Positions 3,954-5,356 of a stretch of DNA of 5,356 nt are shown one piece after another. The stretch covers positions 1,214 to 6,569 of the forward strand of contig DHJN01000211.1 of assembly GCA_002404345.1 (NCBI GenBank), read 5' to 3'. How positions within the stretch are numbered: position 1 is the stretch's first letter; each line of letters begins with the position of its first letter. The notes beneath the pieces are model-generated. The model ran no database searches, was not told the DNA's origin, and worked only from the letters and a program-made list of their open reading frames with translations. Position numbers and translations under genes: made by a program. Source of the stretch: Actinobacteria bacterium UBA4719. Lineage in GTDB: Bacteria; Actinomycetota; Actinomycetes; Actinomycetales; Dermatophilaceae.

Positions 3954-5356
3954 TACGTGTCGGCCACCTTCAGCGCCTCATCCAGGACCGCGATGCCTTC
4001 CCGGATCTCGTCAGCGGATGTGGTGCACGGCGGCACGACGTGGGTCCGGTTGAAGTGAACGAACGGCCACACCCCGCGGTCCTTGCACGCCGCTGCGAAC
4101 TCCGCCATGGGTTTGGCCTGCGCACCAACGGCGTTGAACGGAACCAGCGGCTCACGCGTCTCGCGGTCGCGCACCAGCTCCAGCGCCCAGAAGACGCCGA
4201 GCCCGCGAACCTCGCCAACGGACGGGTGCCGTTCGGCCAGCGCGCGCAGCTCGGGCCCGATCACGTCGGTCCCCAGCCAGCGAGCGTGATCGATGATGCC
4301 CTCCTCGCGGAAGATGTTGATCGAAGCCACCGCCGAGGCGCAGGCCAGGGGATGACCTGAGTACGTCAGCCCGCCGGGGTAGGCCCGGTCCGCGAACGTC
4401 GCGGCGATCGGGTCCGAGATGAGCACGCCACCCAGCGGCACATATCCTGAGTTGACGCCCTTGGCGAAGGTGATCAGATCCGGTGTCACGCTCCAGCGGT
4501 CCACGGCGAACCACTCGCCGCAGCGACCGAAACCGGCCATCACCTCATCGGCGATCATGACGATCCCGAACTCGTCGCACAGCGCCCGGACCCCGGCGAG
4601 ATACCCCGGTGGCGGGACCAGGATCCCGTTGGTCCCGACCACGGTCTCCAGGATGATCGCCGCAACCGTGTGCGATCCCTCGACCATGAGGAGGTCCCGC
4701 AGATGTGACAGCGCGCGATCGGACTCCTCCTGCTCGGTGGTCGCATGGAACGCGGAGCGATAGGCGTACGGGCCCCAGTAACGGACGATCCCGGGCAGGC
4801 CCGGTTCGCAGGCCCAGCGGCGCGGGTCACCCGTGAGCGCGATGGCTCCGGCGGTCGCACCGTGGTAGCTGCGGTAGGCCGCCAGGATCTTGTGCCGCCC
4901 GGTGTGCAGGCGCGCCATCCGGATCGCGTTCTCGTTGGCGTCGGCGCCACCGTTGGTGAAGAAGACGGTGTTGAGGTCTCCCGGGGCGATCTCCGCGATG
5001 AGCCGGGCGGCCTCGCCACGCGCGTCGTTGGCAAAGCCCGGCGAGATGGTGCAGAGCTTGGCGGCCTGCTCCTGGATCGCGGCGACGAGCTTGGGGTGCT
5101 GGTAGCCGATGTTGAGGTTGACCAGCTGAGAGGAGAAGTCGAGATAACGCTTGCCGGTGTAGTCGGTGAAGTACGACCCCAAGGCAGAGGCGATCGGCAA
5201 CGGGTCGATCTGGGCCTGCGCGGACCATGAATGGAAGACGTGCGAGCGGTCGTCGGCGCGAACTCGGGCCTCGTCGGTGGCGTGTTGGGGCGATGAGGTC
5301 TGCGGCGATGCAGTCTGGGGCGATGCAGTCTGCGGCGATGCAGTCTGGGGCGATGC
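3938..5356 (-). CDS. Class III PLP-dependent aminotransferase with ASPQT-repeat N-terminus (5' end outside window)
   Basis: Cytoplasmic fold-type I transaminase moving an amino group from an omega-amino compound or amino acid to a keto acid; the exact substrate cannot be read from sequence. In all, 472 residues are visible. The core begins HVFHSWSAQAQIDPLPIA, then GSYFTDYTGKRYLDF. Numbering from the Leu codon at 5198-5200: TNGGADANENAIRMAR (82-97) binds PLP phosphate; SYHGATAG (111-118); ADEVMAGFGR (217-226) with D218 facing the PLP ring nitrogen; FAKGVNSGYVPLGGV (245-259) with Schiff-base K247; then TYSGHPLACAS (279-289). The C-terminus is intact. No ATG, GTG or TTG occurs in frame from 5356 down to the conserved HSWSAQ, so the true start lies beyond the right edge. 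The TTG at 5200 is inside the fold and is not the start. The first 25 visible residues are five ASPQT-type repeats. It converges with the nuclease gene and has no evident functional link to it. Confidence 0.92.
   Translation of the reverse strand, partial: ASPQTASPQTASPQTASPQTSSPQHATDEARVRADDRSHVFHSWSAQAQIDPLPIASALGSYFTDYTGKRYLDFSSQLVNLNIGYQHPKLVAAIQEQAAKLCTISPGFANDARGEAARLIAEIAPGDLNTVFFTNGGADANENAIRMARLHTGRHKILAAYRSYHGATAGAIALTGDPRRWACEPGLPGIVRYWGPYAYRSAFHATTEQEESDRALSHLRDLLMVEGSHTVAAIILETVVGTNGILVPPPGYLAGVRALCDEFGIVMIADEVMAGFGRCGEWFAVDRWSVTPDLITFAKGVNSGYVPLGGVLISDPIAATFADRAYPGGLTYSGHPLACASAVASINIFREEGIIDHARWLGTDVIGPELRALAERHPSVGEVRGLGVFWALELVRDRETREPLVPFNAVGAQAKPMAEFAAACKDRGVWPFVHFNRTHVVPPCTTSADEIREGIAVLDEALKVADTYYTGS
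5282..5356 (-). repeat. In-frame 15-bp tandem repeat encoding (A/S)SPQ(T/H) x5
   Basis: Five consecutive 15-bp units reach the window edge and may continue past it. Read on the minus strand they encode ASPQT four times, then SSPQH. The units differ almost only at the third base of the proline codon, which alternates CCC, CCG, CCC, CCG, CCC. This points to duplication of a 30-bp pair. The last unit, nearest the enzyme core, is the most diverged. The peptide is rich in Pro, Ser, Thr and Gln and should be a flexible tail ahead of the enzyme. The period is a multiple of three, as expected for an expansion tolerated in a coding region. Confidence 0.93.

Overview
This is a high-GC stretch from an actinobacterium that has a proteasome. 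The main evidence is a proteasome-associated ATPase (ARC/Mpa) gene beside a TrmI-type tRNA methyltransferase and an orphan RecB-like nuclease, a neighbourhood I recall from Mycobacterium (the Rv2115c-Rv2119 region) and other Actinomycetota. Protein style suggests Micrococcales/Intrasporangiaceae or a relative, but that placement is a weak inference.

Layout: (1) Bases 1-2912 hold three genes on the minus strand, read from right to left: a membrane site-2 protease with two CBS domains (2912-1752), the tRNA m1A58 methyltransferase trmI (1740-730), and the first 219 codons of arc (657-1, running off the left edge). Gaps of 11 and 72 bases suggest one transcript. (2) Bases 2913-3054 form a divergent promoter region, about 100 bases of which is an array of seven 14-15 bp repeats. 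(3) Bases 3055-3900 encode, on the plus strand, a stand-alone RecB-family nuclease with a four-cysteine iron-sulfur signature. (4) A 37-base convergent gap follows. (5) From 3938 to the right edge lies a minus-strand class III PLP aminotransferase whose N-terminus is cut off by the window and carries an ASPQT pentapeptide repeat.

The most interesting signal is the divergent region. Each of the seven repeats carries a TGTC[A/G]G core. Five of them match the full TGTCRGTG box of the LexA-independent DNA-damage promoter class (RecA-NDp, the PafBC promoter of mycobacteria). The copy nearest the nuclease gene is followed after exactly 8 bases by a TANNNT -10 (TACAGT), which ends 7 bases before the ATG. 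This predicts a leaderless, PafBC-type, damage-inducible nuclease gene with an unusual upstream array of extra activator-type boxes. The damage link fits a repair nuclease; in actinobacteria, pafBC genes also lie close to the Pup-proteasome genes.

Three short tandem duplications of different period (14, 18 and 15 bp) occur within about 2.4 kb. One is in a promoter, one spans the stop codon of the aminotransferase, and one is in frame in its N-terminus. No RNA genes, insertion sequences, CRISPR arrays or convincing intrinsic terminators were seen.
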